Source: Vanilla planifolia (Eukaryota > Streptophyta > Magnoliopsida > Asparagales > Orchidaceae). From it: a stretch of 64,000 nt of DNA. This document shows positions 38,440 to 49,500 of this stretch, in pieces; position 1 is the first letter of the stretch; every line of letters begins with the position of its first letter. Location: positions 201,001 to 265,000 of the forward strand of contig JAIUJO010000299.1 in the NCBI GenBank assembly GCA_023846275.1, read 5' to 3'. Under the pieces are notes generated by a model, which ran no database searches, had not been told where the DNA came from, and saw nothing but the letters and a program-made list of their open reading frames with translations. The translations under genes and the position numbers were made by a program.

Positions 38440-38690
38440 TTAATAAAAAAACCTTGAGCAATGGGCCCAAGATCCAACCACCTATGTAATAATTACTATT
38501 GTGATAACAACATTTATTATGAAATAACCTTAAATTATGAAAATTGTTGTAGAATTCAACATCATCAAGTTTGATCTCAAATAAAGCAATAATTGTATAC
38601 TTAAAGGACTTAAGTTGATCTTTATATTTAAAGATCTAGGAGCTATCTTGCCGACATTGAACATTTAAACAATGAATGTTTGAGGGTTTA
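38440..38690 (-). pseudogene. L1 endonuclease N-terminal remnant
   Basis: The minus frame reads SNIHCLNVQCRQDSS, a stop, then KDQLKSFKYTIIALFEIKLD, matching the opening of L1 endonucleases 'xxxxWNxRGLxxxxK...LKxxKxDIxALQETKL'. The glutamate of the 'QETK' motif is kept as E in FEIK. Downstream frames decay. Confidence 0.72.
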
Positions 38691-39319
38691 CACGTTGGGC
38701 TAGAGAGAAGAATCAATATTTCCCAAGCAAACTAAAAAAAGAGATACCACCTCTTTTTATGGGACGATGGGCTTAACTATGTTAGATTGGGTCACGTTCA
38801 ACTTCAAAGGACAAATCTTATAACTAATGGCTATCACCATTTGACAAAATTAGGGTTAGATGACCCCTCAACATATTTAATGGTATCTACAACAAGATGT
38901 TGCATGGTGGCCAATGGAACGGAGTCATGTCGAGCACAATCTCGACCAACTTAACAAAATTTGGAGAATTTATTCCCCACAAATCAATGATGTCCTGCTC
39001 TAGCTTTCCATGCCATGACCTGAACAAAATGCTTGTATGCTAAGAAGTAGCATTTTAATACAATACCTAACAAGGGAACAAAATCATTTGCCTCATATTC
39101 CAATGCCAACTTAAAGAAGATGTCAACACCATAATTCTAGCATAGTTAAAGTTAAGCTGCTATACAAGGTTTGCTTGGAAAATGAATTAAGAATTTTAGA
39201 TGATTGCAGATGGCTTTGGAATAAAGTTTTATGTAATAATTTGTTAAGGGAGAGGTTGGAAGGGGTAGGCAAACATGAGTGTTGTATGTATAAGAGGGAA
39301 CGTAGTGGAAGTGATTGCA

Positions 39320-39390
39320 ACATGAAGGGCAACAGAAGTTGATGCAAGTGCCATGATTATGAGGGGGACTATGCGCACAAGTGGTGCCTA
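39320..39390 (+). other. possible retroelement zinc-knuckle trace
   Basis: A plus frame reads CKCHDYEGDYAHKWC, close in spacing to the CCHC zinc knuckle of retrotransposon Gag proteins ('CxxCxxxGHxAxxC') if a few inserted bases are allowed. No neighbouring Gag or Pol block was found, so it stays a hint only. Confidence 0.25.
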
Positions 39391-39399
39391 ATTCATTGG

Positions 39400-42300
39400 A
39401 TTAGAAAGGTGTGTTCTAGCCTTTATCATAAGATGAAGTTGTTAATAGGAAGCCTGAAAGGGGGAAAGAGCATTCTATAGAGGACATGAATAACAAGATA
39501 ATGAGATAATGTTTTGAGAGGCAAAGAAATGATGAATGGTACAGTACCTAACAAATCAAAAGTTGGTTGACAATGGCAAGGATCAACTAGATCGAACAAT
39601 GATAGATAGTGATGAATAAAAAAGTGAGCTTGCCCACCAAGGAGGCATTGTGAAGATGATAGAGACAACAAAAGATAAAGATGATTAGAAGAAAGAAAGG
39701 AAGCATAGAGTGAAAGAATGAAAAGACATGAAAAAATCGTGCAACATAAAAGGACGGAATGGTGTGCAAATATAATGTCAACAAATGGACATAGATTGCA
39801 AAGTGGGACCATATAAGAATAACAATGATTTAAGCAAGATGAGGTATGAACACTGACAATCTTAAGCAAGGGGATGTATGTACTCCAAGCCACTATGACA
39901 GTGAAAACCCATTTTTAGTTGTATCGTTATTTAGGAATCAACAATTACATTAAAAATAATTTTTAAAATGGAGAAAGATCATTATGAAGTTCATAACAAG
40001 TACCTTTATAATGTTTTTATTATTATAAAGAGCAGTATAAAATATTTTTAAAAATTGTAGGAAAATGCAACTAAAGAAATGGCAGTTCATAAAGTGCTTA
40101 TCATTGAAAAAATTAAGTTATAGCATCAAAATAATTCGCGGTCAATTTCCAACATCTGTGAAGCATGAACAAAATCCAAAAGTAGACAAAAATTATTTCA
40201 AATATGTAATAGTCTTCATCACCTGGAACACATCCTATATCCTATCATTGATGTGTTTACACATTGTACATTTTTTATGTTAGTATTCTTTAAGGCATGT
40301 GTTGTGAAGTCCAAGTAAACTATACACATGTTTTATTTATATGTCATTATTGGTGCAATCATATAAAACATGGCTATGATTCATCATTTTCTATATTTTA
40401 GACTTTTGATAGAAGTACTTCTTTTTGTGGGTAGAAATATGGTTTTGACCTTATCAAATCCTTCTTCTTTTAAGTCATTTTACGTTTCAACATAGATAAA
40501 ATGTTCAAACCATTGATTTTCTTCATGTTTCTACATGATTTTACTTCAAAGAAAGTGTTTAGTTAGGACCCATAGGGATGGCTACTTTACCTCTTGAAAA
40601 TGTGTTTTGCTAGGAGTCTTGGTGAGGATAGAATTTGCTTCCTCTCATTCAAAGCTTAAACTTTTAAAATATGGCTAAATCAAAGGTCCATCAAAAAGGA
40701 CATTGTAGAATGCTTTTAGTTGACATTTGTTATCTCAACGTATGTCTTATACAAATCAGGTTTGTTGAACTAAAGTCTTTAATAATGTCTAAGTTATAGT
40801 AGAAATATCAAATAATTTATTTATTGAAAAGATTTGAAACTTATCAGCCTTCTTGTAGAATAATTCACAAAAGGTATAATAGGTTAAGTTCATTTCTTTT
40901 TACTTCCATTCTATTGTGTTAGGTGCTACAATTTTATGATTATAGTCCATGGCAATTTCCTATTCTTCTATTTCAATGATCAAAATAGATTATCAATAAA
41001 CTCTTAACTATATGATTCCTGGGATCTCTTGAAGGCAAGCTCCTTGATTTTTTGACAAATGATTATGTTCAACTCTAAATATAACTACGAAGGTGTAGGC
41101 ACACATACACATAAAAATTAAAAACAAAACATAAATGGCACTTCGAATATATTATTTTCTTATCTCTCTGTGACAATGGCAAAAAAAAATGATGTGTGAA
41201 ACTTGTCCAAAAAAGTGATTTAGAGAAAAATGGCGCACTGTTCTCTCAAATGCAAAGAGACATTGACTTTTGCTAAAGGTGTCTTAAAACTAGCCATACA
41301 ATTGATGAGTTTGATATCTCCATGTCATTATTCATGTTCTAGTTGAAACATTCTTATGATTTGTTTGGTGAATTGCTCTAATCCGTAGTGATATATGCAA
41401 ATTTAAAGTACTCCTAAAAAAATGATTAGATCATACAAGATGATTTAAAATATGAGACAAAGATGTGAATGAAATTTTCATTAACAAAAACATTGTCCAT
41501 TGATAATCAATGGACTATGGACATATAAATGATATTTAACTTATAATATGCTCCAAAATTATTATTTTATAAGTCCAATTCATTGTTTGAATGAATAAAA
41601 TCATCTTATGGTATTGGTCCTTAGCGGCATTTATTATATTATATAGATTTAAATTGCTAAAAATACTAAAACGATGTCAACACTAAATTTTCATTGATAC
41701 ATTCTGTTAAAATTGTGATACAATTGTACGAGATTAACTCAAGTTTTACTTAAATGGTTTCTAGGTGGAAAGGTGTCATATCTGTCATATGAGCTAATCA
41801 TGCATGAATGAAATGTATAACAATATAATGCTAGTGGTGAAGTATAATATTGATATAATTGGGGTTTCATAATATTATAATTGCTTATGTCATATGTTGT
41901 TTAACATATTCAACCAACTTCATAAGTACAGCTTGTGCAAGCACATCATTCTTTTAACATATTTTAAAAGTAATAATACGAATTACTATCAATCTATGAA
42001 ACAATTGCGATTCAAACATTTCACATAATTGGAGCATTGTTCATAAAATTTGCCACAAAAGCTTGCTAATTACTTCTTTATAAAACCAAGTGGAATATTC
42101 TCCACATAAGGAAAACTTCATGTCAAAATACTCCATCAATTTATCTTATTCCTCACAATTATGTCATAACAATATTATAATAATAATAATTTTTTTGAAA
42201 AGAGAGTTAGATGTGACAACTAATTTCTCTAGCATATGAAGTGAAGGGTTTAAGTATTCTCCTAACGATTTGGTGCACTTGTGGGTAATGAATAACGTGT

Positions 42301-43430
42301 GAAGATCTTGCATTTCTAGCATCTCCCTTGGATTGTTATGGTACCTCTAGAACCACATCGTAAGATATATCTCACATGACATTCTCAAATCAAATAAGCT
42401 TGGTGATAACATTTTCTTATTTAAATAAAATTGAATTCCTAAGAACATGGTTAACACCTTTATTTATAGAGGAATTAGGGAAACTATAGTAATTGCCTAA
42501 CCTTCGAATATGAAAGAACTCTTGGAATTATCAAGACCCACATTTGTGAAATGTGAAGACATTTTAAGAATACAAAAACATGAAGAAATTATTTAAAAAA
42601 GACATTAAATTTTACCAAAACCAAGTCTTGTATGTCTACAAAGTAAAACTAAATAAGCAATTCTTGAATATCCTGTGTTTTAGGTGATAGTTTATTGAGT
42701 GACTTAGCACTTCGTAGCTTATTAAAGTGACCAAGGTAGAGAGGCAAGATGACACCTCAAGTCTAGTTGTAGGGTCAGTGCAGACAATGTTGTTTAGCTA
42801 TGTTTCATTGGTTGATAAGTGTTAAGTGTGTTGCATGGATAGAACTAGGGGCTACTATAAAATTTTAAACAACTAGTTTTGGGAGGTTGGATTGCCACAC
42901 AAACATATCATCTATCTGTGTTGTTCTTGATCCAAACCTAATTAATTATATTACATGTCTTCTAGTTGATATCTCAACTCACTAGACAGAGATAAAGATA
43001 TTAGTAAGATAGTTTTGCTTGATAATGATAATGAAGGCTCAAGAAACTTGCTTGGTGTTTAATATGATTGCCCATTAAGTACAAGATTATAAACATTTAT
43101 GGTAATGCTAACTCAACAATATTTGAGTAATTCACAGAGTATGAGCATTTACTAGCCATTTATATATTTTATTACTTTGATTAATTTATTATGCAATATG
43201 TTTGTGTAATTATGATCTATGATGAGTAAATGTCACAATAAATGCAAAAAAAGTGTAGAAATCATAAGGTAAGAGATTTAAATTAATAGGACTTCAAGGA
43301 AGATTTTCAAAATAAATTTCAAAAAGAATGAAAATAATGGTTCAATTAATGGAATTGTTATTAGAGAATTCAAGTGTAGTACTTAAAGGCACCAAGTTGA
43401 GATATGTTCCTTTATTGGCTATGAAGAAGG
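39400..43430. other. AT-rich DNA, no gene recognised
   Basis: The stretch includes a purine-rich plus strand at 39.4-39.9 kb, which creates a 155-codon minus frame of low-complexity leucine/serine/histidine composition that is unlikely to be a gene. The 3' end and 3' LTR of the following gypsy element should lie toward 42-43.4 kb. GC-richer phrases occur at 42.7-42.9 kb, but no LTR pair could be shown. Confidence 0.45.
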
Positions 43431-43434
43431 ATGC

Positions 43435-44180
43435 TAAATCGTTAAATTAATGCTTTGGTTTGTCCATCCATCAAGGGATGATTGATGAAAGCTTAAATTT
43501 CGTTCCTATTAAGTGCTAAAATATTTTTTTAGAAGTAGCTAGTAAATTTGACATCACAATATAACACAATTGTTCATGGTGAACCATATAGCTTTATAAC
43601 TTAATTAAGAAATTGCTTTATGATTTGGAATGCATCTAATGTCTTATGGAAGTTTTTGAAATGAGCTATTTTATAAAACCTATTAATAACTATGATTACA
43701 TAATCATCATTTGTAATTGTTTTGGTAAAAGTAATGCTATATTTGCTTTTAGCTATAATTAAATAATTTAATTATGGAACTAGTTCTATGATGGGAAACT
43801 ATCAATACAATGTTTGTGATAATCTTGTCTAAAACAATTTTTCAACCAAGTTCGCTATGGTTTTGCATCAGGAAAATTCACCAATGAGAACTACAACATT
43901 TACTTCTTAGACATGAAAGTCCCTAAAAGTTGTACGCAGATTGTCCGGTCGAGGTCTAAAACATAAAGCACACTTTCAAATGAAAATCACAAAGATATTT
44001 AGTTGGAAATGTCCTCACATCATGATAGATATTATCAGGGTATAGGAAATCATTGAAGAAATCCTTGATGTGCTTGAATCCAAAAAAATGTGCATTCATT
44101 GTTGATAATAAAAAAACATAATGACTTGGTGCACCATCTCCTTTATTCTCCACTCCTAGCTTATTCATCAAAAATGGTAA
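43435..44180 (-). pseudogene. gypsy integrase remnant
   Basis: After the junction (NKLGVEN, HYVFLLSTMNAHFFGFKHIK, family 'NVVADALSRRxxLLxTMxxxxxGFExIK'), blocks read LRTTFRDFH and NVVVLIGEF ('LRELLIREAHGGGLxGHFG'), VEKLF, DYVIIVINRFYKIAHF ('DSVFVVVDRFSKMAHF'), FHKTLDAFQIIKQFL, VIKLYGSPTIVLYCDVKF ('VRLHGxPxxIVSDRDVKF') and HPLMDGQTKALI ('HPQTDGQTEVVN'). The second catalytic Asp is kept; the first reads N. The 84-codon open frame at 43,956-44,210 is the N-terminal part. Confidence 0.92.
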
Positions 44181-44485
44181 ACGCTTGTAAATTTTGTAAC
44201 CATTTAGCATGTTGTTGATGTAAAGGCCTTTGTGAATTTAAATAGATAATTGCTTTATTGTTAGATTAAAAAACAATTTCTTTGTATAATAGTTATTGCC
44301 TCAAATGCCTTAGAAATTGCATTGTTGCATAAAGTTATCTTTAACTGGTTGAGCATTTCTTCATTGTCTCTTTTTGCTTTTCATTAAAGAATGCAAAAAG
44401 CTAAACAGTTGACCTTGAGCAACATCAATGCTTATGCTTAAATCATCACAAGTGACTTCAAAGTTGGTTGAAAAGTCTAATTACC
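44180..44485 (-). pseudogene. gypsy RNase H remnant
   Basis: Starts DFSTNFEVTCDDLSISID (family 'DFSKxFEVxCDASGxxIG', first catalytic Asp kept). After a frame change it reads FFNEKQKETMKKCSTS ('FFSEKLxExxxxYSTYDKE'), LYATMQFLRHLRQ, KEIVF and NNKAIIYLNSQRPLHQQHAK ('DHxALKYLNSQxKLNxRHAKW'). The catalytic Asp of the 'SDHEAL' motif reads as N. Confidence 0.9.
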
Positions 44486-45250
44486 TTAGGAGTGATACTT
44501 TTTAAGGCTTCTTTTAATTTTGCAATAGTGACTTCTACTAATTTTTCTTTATTGAACCCTCAACAATTCAATTCAATCTTTAATCATGGCTACTATTATG
44601 TTAAATCCTTCAAAGAACCAACAATAAAAATTCCCTAGGCTGTTAAAGATAAGAATTTCATGTACATTGTTTGGTGGTAGAACATTCAATAATAGCATTT
44701 TTCTTTTTATGATTATTGGTTAGTCCATCTTTTCAAATCATAACATCTAGGACTGTCACTCTTTCCAATAAAAATTCTCAATTCTTAAGGCCAACAAATA
44801 AATGTTGTTCACATAATGTGGTGCTTACCAATGTAAGATGTCTTAAATATTCAGATAAGATTTGATTATAACAAATATGTCATAAAAAATAATGTCTACA
44901 AAATGACTTAGATATGGCCACAGAACATGATTCATAAGTTACATAAACGAACATGCTATAGTCAATAACTCGAACAATATAATTGACCATTCATATACTC
45001 CTTTTCTTTCAAAAGTAGCCCTCTATTTGTCACTATATGGATTCTACCTTGACGGTGTCCACTTTTTAGATTTATTTTAGAAAATTTGGTGGTTCTTATC
45101 ATTTGATATAACAAATCATTTAGCTAGGGAATTAGAAACATATAGTTAATCATTTTTTTCTATTTGCATGATTATCTATGAACGAACACTAACTTCTATG
45201 TTTTTTTGTGCAAAAAAGTTAGGACAACAAATGGACTAGTACAATCTTGA
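44485..45250 (-). pseudogene. gypsy reverse transcriptase remnant
   Basis: Blocks in order: TSPFVVLTFLHKKT (family 'SPxxSPVLFVKKKDGS'), DLLYQMIRTTKFSKINLKSG (family 'DLLDQLxGAxxFSKIDLKSG', catalytic Asp replaced by Asn), ERKGVYEW, FM-LMNHVLWPYL ('FMxLMNxVLxPFL'), and FYDI in place of the YVDD/FDDI active site (about 44,878-44,893). NVHEILIFNSLGNFYCWFF then matches 'NVxEVRSFLGLAxFYRRFI'. Confidence 0.9.
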
Positions 45251-46354
45251 TTAAATCCTTCTAGAATGAGCTCATTTACTTGTCATGTACATTCTCCTTA
45301 AGTAAATATTTTTAATCAATAATATGGTAAATGTTGCAACAATGCACTAGGAACTAGATCTAAAACATTTGATAGCTCTTAGTGGTTGTTGCGTAATGGC
45401 AACTCATTGAAAATATGATCACAATTTCTTCCAACAAAGATTGAACGATGTGTGGTGACGTTGGTAAGTGCAACAAATAAGAAAGCCTTACATCTACCTA
45501 TATCCTTCTCAATCTCAGGTAATAAAATGATATTATCTTATTTTGTTTCCTTTTCCTTTCTCTTTTGAAGTATTAGTGTGAGAAATTTTAATGAAAGGGG
45601 TTGAAGTGTATGATGTGATCTTCTTTCCTTCATATATGAAAATACACATTAGATCTTCCATTGTGATCATGTTTCATTTATACTTATTTTGTTGTTCATT
45701 TTTTTTTGTTTTGTCTTCTTTTTTATTAACTTATAGCAATTGACAACACATGCACAAAATTAAATGATGCTTGTTTAATAACTAGTTTAATAATAAATTA
45801 AAATTCATGCAAGTTCCTAATGCTCGAAAGTTGATGAAAAACAATACACTAGAAACTATCTTTATCTTATTCACATGTCAGATGTACATAGGTCCAAAAA
45901 ATATTTTCATATAAGGGCCTACGAAAGGTGCTTGGTTTAGAATAAAAAGTCAAAGGATCATCGAGAAAGTAACAATTTCACCATAAGCTAAAGAATTATG
46001 CAAATCACTAGAATGTGGGATATCAACCTTAAGAAAGTGTGGTTTCAACTTATACCTAATGTACTCACAATGGTGGAGAAGTCGCAAGATGGACATACAA
46101 GTGGTGTTGTTACAATGCCAAAAAAGAATATGAGACATTGACTTTAACAAGCTCGAAAGTTCAATGTGATTATTAATTTCTCTAAAATATGAAACAAAAA
46201 GGTTAAGCATTTGCCTGGTCATTTGCTTCTATTTAGATGTTGTGCTATGGGAATCATTTTTCAAATATAACACAATTTTTAATTTACCCAAAAACTGCAT
46301 TCAAACTTACTAAATAAAATGCAAAAAATAGTCCCCAAACAACGTTTGAATTTC

Positions 46355-46365
46355 TGGCTCTGATA
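46355..46365 (-). other. primer-binding site for initiator Met-tRNA
   Basis: On the minus strand the sequence TATCAGAGCCA matches the core of the classical plant LTR-retrotransposon primer-binding site (TGGTATCAGAGCCAGG), complementary to the 3' end of initiator Met-tRNA. It lies about 1.1 kb upstream of the reverse transcriptase on the same strand, as expected. The flanking bases differ from the consensus. Confidence 0.7.
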
Positions 46366-46368
46366 GAA

Positions 46369-46900
46369 TGATTGCTGAAGCCAAGGGTGATTTGATCGAG
46401 CTTCATGAGTGGAAGTGAGTGTTGACATCTTAGATTTGGTTTGCAGGTTATAGTTAGTTGAACGGTTGGCATGGATTAATCGGTAAACTTTATTTTGTTG
46501 GTCGTAGGTCAACGTAGGTGAGGTGGACTTCATGGGTAAATCCAAGTTGATTCATTGGGATAAGTGAAATGGATTGGCTATATTTGATGGATCAGAGCAA
46601 GTCAAGCAAGATGCGTGAGTTGAGACAAGCTAATCAAGCAAAATGGACATAACAGTGTGATAACAGGAGTTCATAACTACAAATGGAAATTGATGGAAAG
46701 CAATCCAAAAACTCAAGTTTAACACAAAATGTAACAATGTTTGTACAAAGGAACTACAAGACTACCATAACAATGTTAGGGACAACTTTAAGTTGGAAAT
46801 GTAGGCCAAGCTACCAATTGACCTTGAAAAAACATAGAATAAAGTGTAGTGACAAATAACTTAATGAGCTAATGGAAAAATAAACTAGAATATGTCATAA
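46369..46900 (-). repeat. presumed 5' LTR region of the gypsy element
   Basis: Two bases outside the primer-binding site the minus strand ends in CA (plus strand TG at 46,369), the usual LTR terminus. The stretch above it is less AT-rich than its surroundings, as LTRs often are. The outer boundary is unknown and no second copy was recognised, so the upper coordinate is only indicative. Confidence 0.4.
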
Positions 46901-49500
46901 ATAATTGTTCAACTATAATTGACCATTGCAACAACAACAATAGTAGAGCTTTTGAGAATTGGAGGATACAATCATTGCTTCGCTTTGCGTCTTAATTAGA
47001 CTAAAATACTTTTGAGCGAAACCTCTATCTGATTGTACTGGATGAGACTAAGTCATTATCCAACAATTAATTTTATCATTTGAAGTGTTTTCATGTATTT
47101 GTGAACAAATCCTTATTGAACAATGAACAAGTAAGAAAAATAAAAATTAATAAAAAAAAACATAATAATTTCAAATTGTCCAATCACCAACAAAAGTGTT
47201 ACATTCACCCCACGTCAAGGAACTTAGTGTGTAACTAAACAAGTATCCGTTAGCGATAAGACAAGTGAGCCATAAATTGTCATAACAACTTGATTAACCA
47301 CAAATCAACCACAACTCCTATAAGTGCACCATAATTAGCCAATAATGACAATGCAAAACAATAATTACAATGGCCAACAAAAAATAATGAAGATCCCTAT
47401 AAAAAATTTTACAAGTTTTATCTTCAACCCCTTGCAAGAGAGGCAAGGCAACGTCTAATTATAACATGAAGATCTAACTATGTTTAGAATCAACTAGATG
47501 AAGACGATATAATGGAAACAAGTTGTAGATAGATCTTTAAGATCACAAAAATTCCTTTCATTATATCTTACATGTGAAAAACATGCTCTTTTAAAAGATG
47601 TAGCAATGGGTTAAACATATTATTATATGTTAACAAACTCCTATCTATACCTTTCATGAATCTCCCATTTTTTAAAGTAATTCTAATAACTTCATTTATT
47701 TGCCAAAATTAATTAAACTATACATTATAAATTCTAGCAAATGCTCTTACAAATATGATCAATAGATCTTTCTAATGTGACAAGTTAATGGAGTTAATCA
47801 CCGATTGGACAAGTTATCAGACATTTAAAAGTTATTTGCATAAGTTTATTTTGTTCCTATGAAAAAAGTAAACATACTACGCAATGTAGAACATTAAGAT
47901 TTCTTTTGTTTTTTTTATCTTTGCAATTGATGATGTATTAATTTGTAGTAGTAAGATGCATTTGTTACATTAAGTTAAGATGATCATATCAGTTTAAAAG
48001 TGGATCACCAAAATATGACTATTCTTTCCATAATATGCCATGCACTTAGGATGTTTTTGCATTATATAAGCTCATAATAGTATGACAACATTCTACTTAT
48101 CACATTAGTATGACAACATTCTAGTTATCACATTTTGACATAATAGAAAGATCATAATCATATGACTAAAAAATAATATTCTTATGAAAACATTATAAAT
48201 TTTTTATCCTAAGTCCACTAAACTATCTTTGAAGAGAAATGAATCATACAAAAACAATGTACAACATGATATAAATATTATGCAAATTCAAACAACCAAT
48301 TGTCTACTTGTACATGGATGATACCACAGAAGACCATATAATTGTTTTTTATTCTATATTAAAAAATAATCATATAAGTATGATAAAAGACATTGTAGAT
48401 GTTCAACCCAATTACAGTTTAATCTTGAATTAGACTTTGTGTTGAAATGAAAGTCATCCATATAGAAAAATGTGGTGATATAAATGTTATACATAAAAGA
48501 ACTGAATTCTCTATAACACAAATACAAAAGGAATAAGGTAGATAAATGTGTAACCAATTTCAAAATTTATATTTTTATCATCAGTGATTATGGCATCTAC
48601 ACGATGAGATCATTCAAATGTATATGAAGCCTTCATAGTTTTAAGTTTTATTGGTAAAGTAAGACAAATGCTAGACCAGACATTTGTAATATTATTCATC
48701 ATACTATGACAACATAATCTAGTAAAATATAAGAGCATATTTTAAGCATAATTTCTTTAAATTTAAATAACATTTTGATTATAAGATGTTCTCAATCGAA
48801 TGGAGTACATATTTTAGTGGTAAACAATACAATTGGAATATAAACTGGAATTATTTAAACAGAAAGCATGCTTGATTGGACTTTCAAATTGTTTAGTGAC
48901 AACATTTGAAGCAATTCCACATCACTCAAGAACAAGTTGTGCCAAGCCATTAAGCATAGCAATAAATTTTCAAATTATTGCAATGTGTATGATTGCTTTT
49001 ATCACAATCATTCACTTGTTTCTTTAGCTATTACTACATAGTCACAATAAATAGCTAATAATTAGTTAACATAAAATTGGTTTTTTATCATAAAACTCTT
49101 TGGGTTGGCATTCTTGTTAGCTATAATATGAGAAACATGATATTACAAGGTAAAGAGAAATAAATATTCTCTAAGCTAGGTTTAAATAGCTATTATACAA
49201 GAGGGCTACGTATGTTATGCTATGTATTTTTTCAACAAACTCAACAAATTAACACTAATCAAAGCTAAGTAATGGGGTGCAAAATATATTTCATAATCTA
49301 GCTACACCACTTATCTTGAAGACTAATGTGATACAATTAATTAAAGAGGAGTGGTATTCTGATGAAGTAAAAAACACTCAAAATATGCACTTTAAGTATA
49401 ACTAAACATTTACGTATGATCATAACCAAATCTTAAAAGATTTTACCATTTATTTTCTTATTATGAGATTAGTTTATGTTACCTTAATCTTTTATTTAAA
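46900..49500. other. AT-rich DNA, no gene recognised
   Basis: No protein family, RNA gene or element could be read. A 28-bp tandem duplication sits at 48,078-48,133. Short open frames at 48,354-48,563 and 48,833-49,027 lack any recognisable feature. Confidence 0.5.
48078..48133. repeat. 28-bp tandem duplication
   Basis: TAGTATGACAACATTCTACT followed by TATCACAT is present twice in immediate succession (48,078-48,105 and 48,106-48,133) with a single C/G mismatch. It is recent compared with its surroundings. Confidence 0.95.

Larger units (their letters stand above)
35085..38690 (-). mobile_element. degenerate L1-type LINE (endonuclease-RT-RNase H)
   Basis: This L1 ORF2 remnant reads on the minus strand in the expected order: apurinic endonuclease-like start (38.4-38.7 kb), reverse transcriptase (36.95-37.5 kb) and C-terminal RNase H (35.1-35.3 kb). 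Spacings between the domains (about 1.2 kb and 1.9 kb) fit an undeleted ORF2. Many stops and frame changes show it is long inactive. ORF1, a poly(A) end and target-site duplications were not found. It sits immediately 5' of the last kinesin motor blocks, so it may lie in a motor intron or have landed beside a broken gene. A GA-rich purine tract lies at 35,928-35,969. Confidence 0.78.
43435..46369 (-). mobile_element. degenerate Ty3/gypsy retrotransposon with PBS
   Basis: An LTR retrotransposon runs on the minus strand: primer-binding site (46,355-46,365), a gag/protease region that I could not read (45.3-46.3 kb), reverse transcriptase, RNase H and integrase down to 43.44 kb. The RT-RNase H-integrase order defines Ty3/gypsy, and the integrase wording (HKTLDA, DGQT) resembles chromovirus-type plant elements. 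Each domain is traceable over its length despite stops and a few frame changes, and catalytic residues are partly lost, so the element is inactive. The 5' LTR should start just above 46,369. I found no convincing partner LTR at 42-43.4 kb. Confidence 0.9.

Noticed and set aside
39426-39893. Longest open frame of the window (155 codons, minus strand)
   Set aside because: It lies opposite a purine-rich plus strand, which removes stops by composition alone. The translation is rich in Leu, Ser, Phe, His and Cys with no domain pattern.
45950-46222. 90-codon minus-strand open frame as a separate gene
   Set aside because: It sits just downstream of the primer-binding site in the gag position of the gypsy element. 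I could not identify Gag motifs, but an independent gene is less likely.
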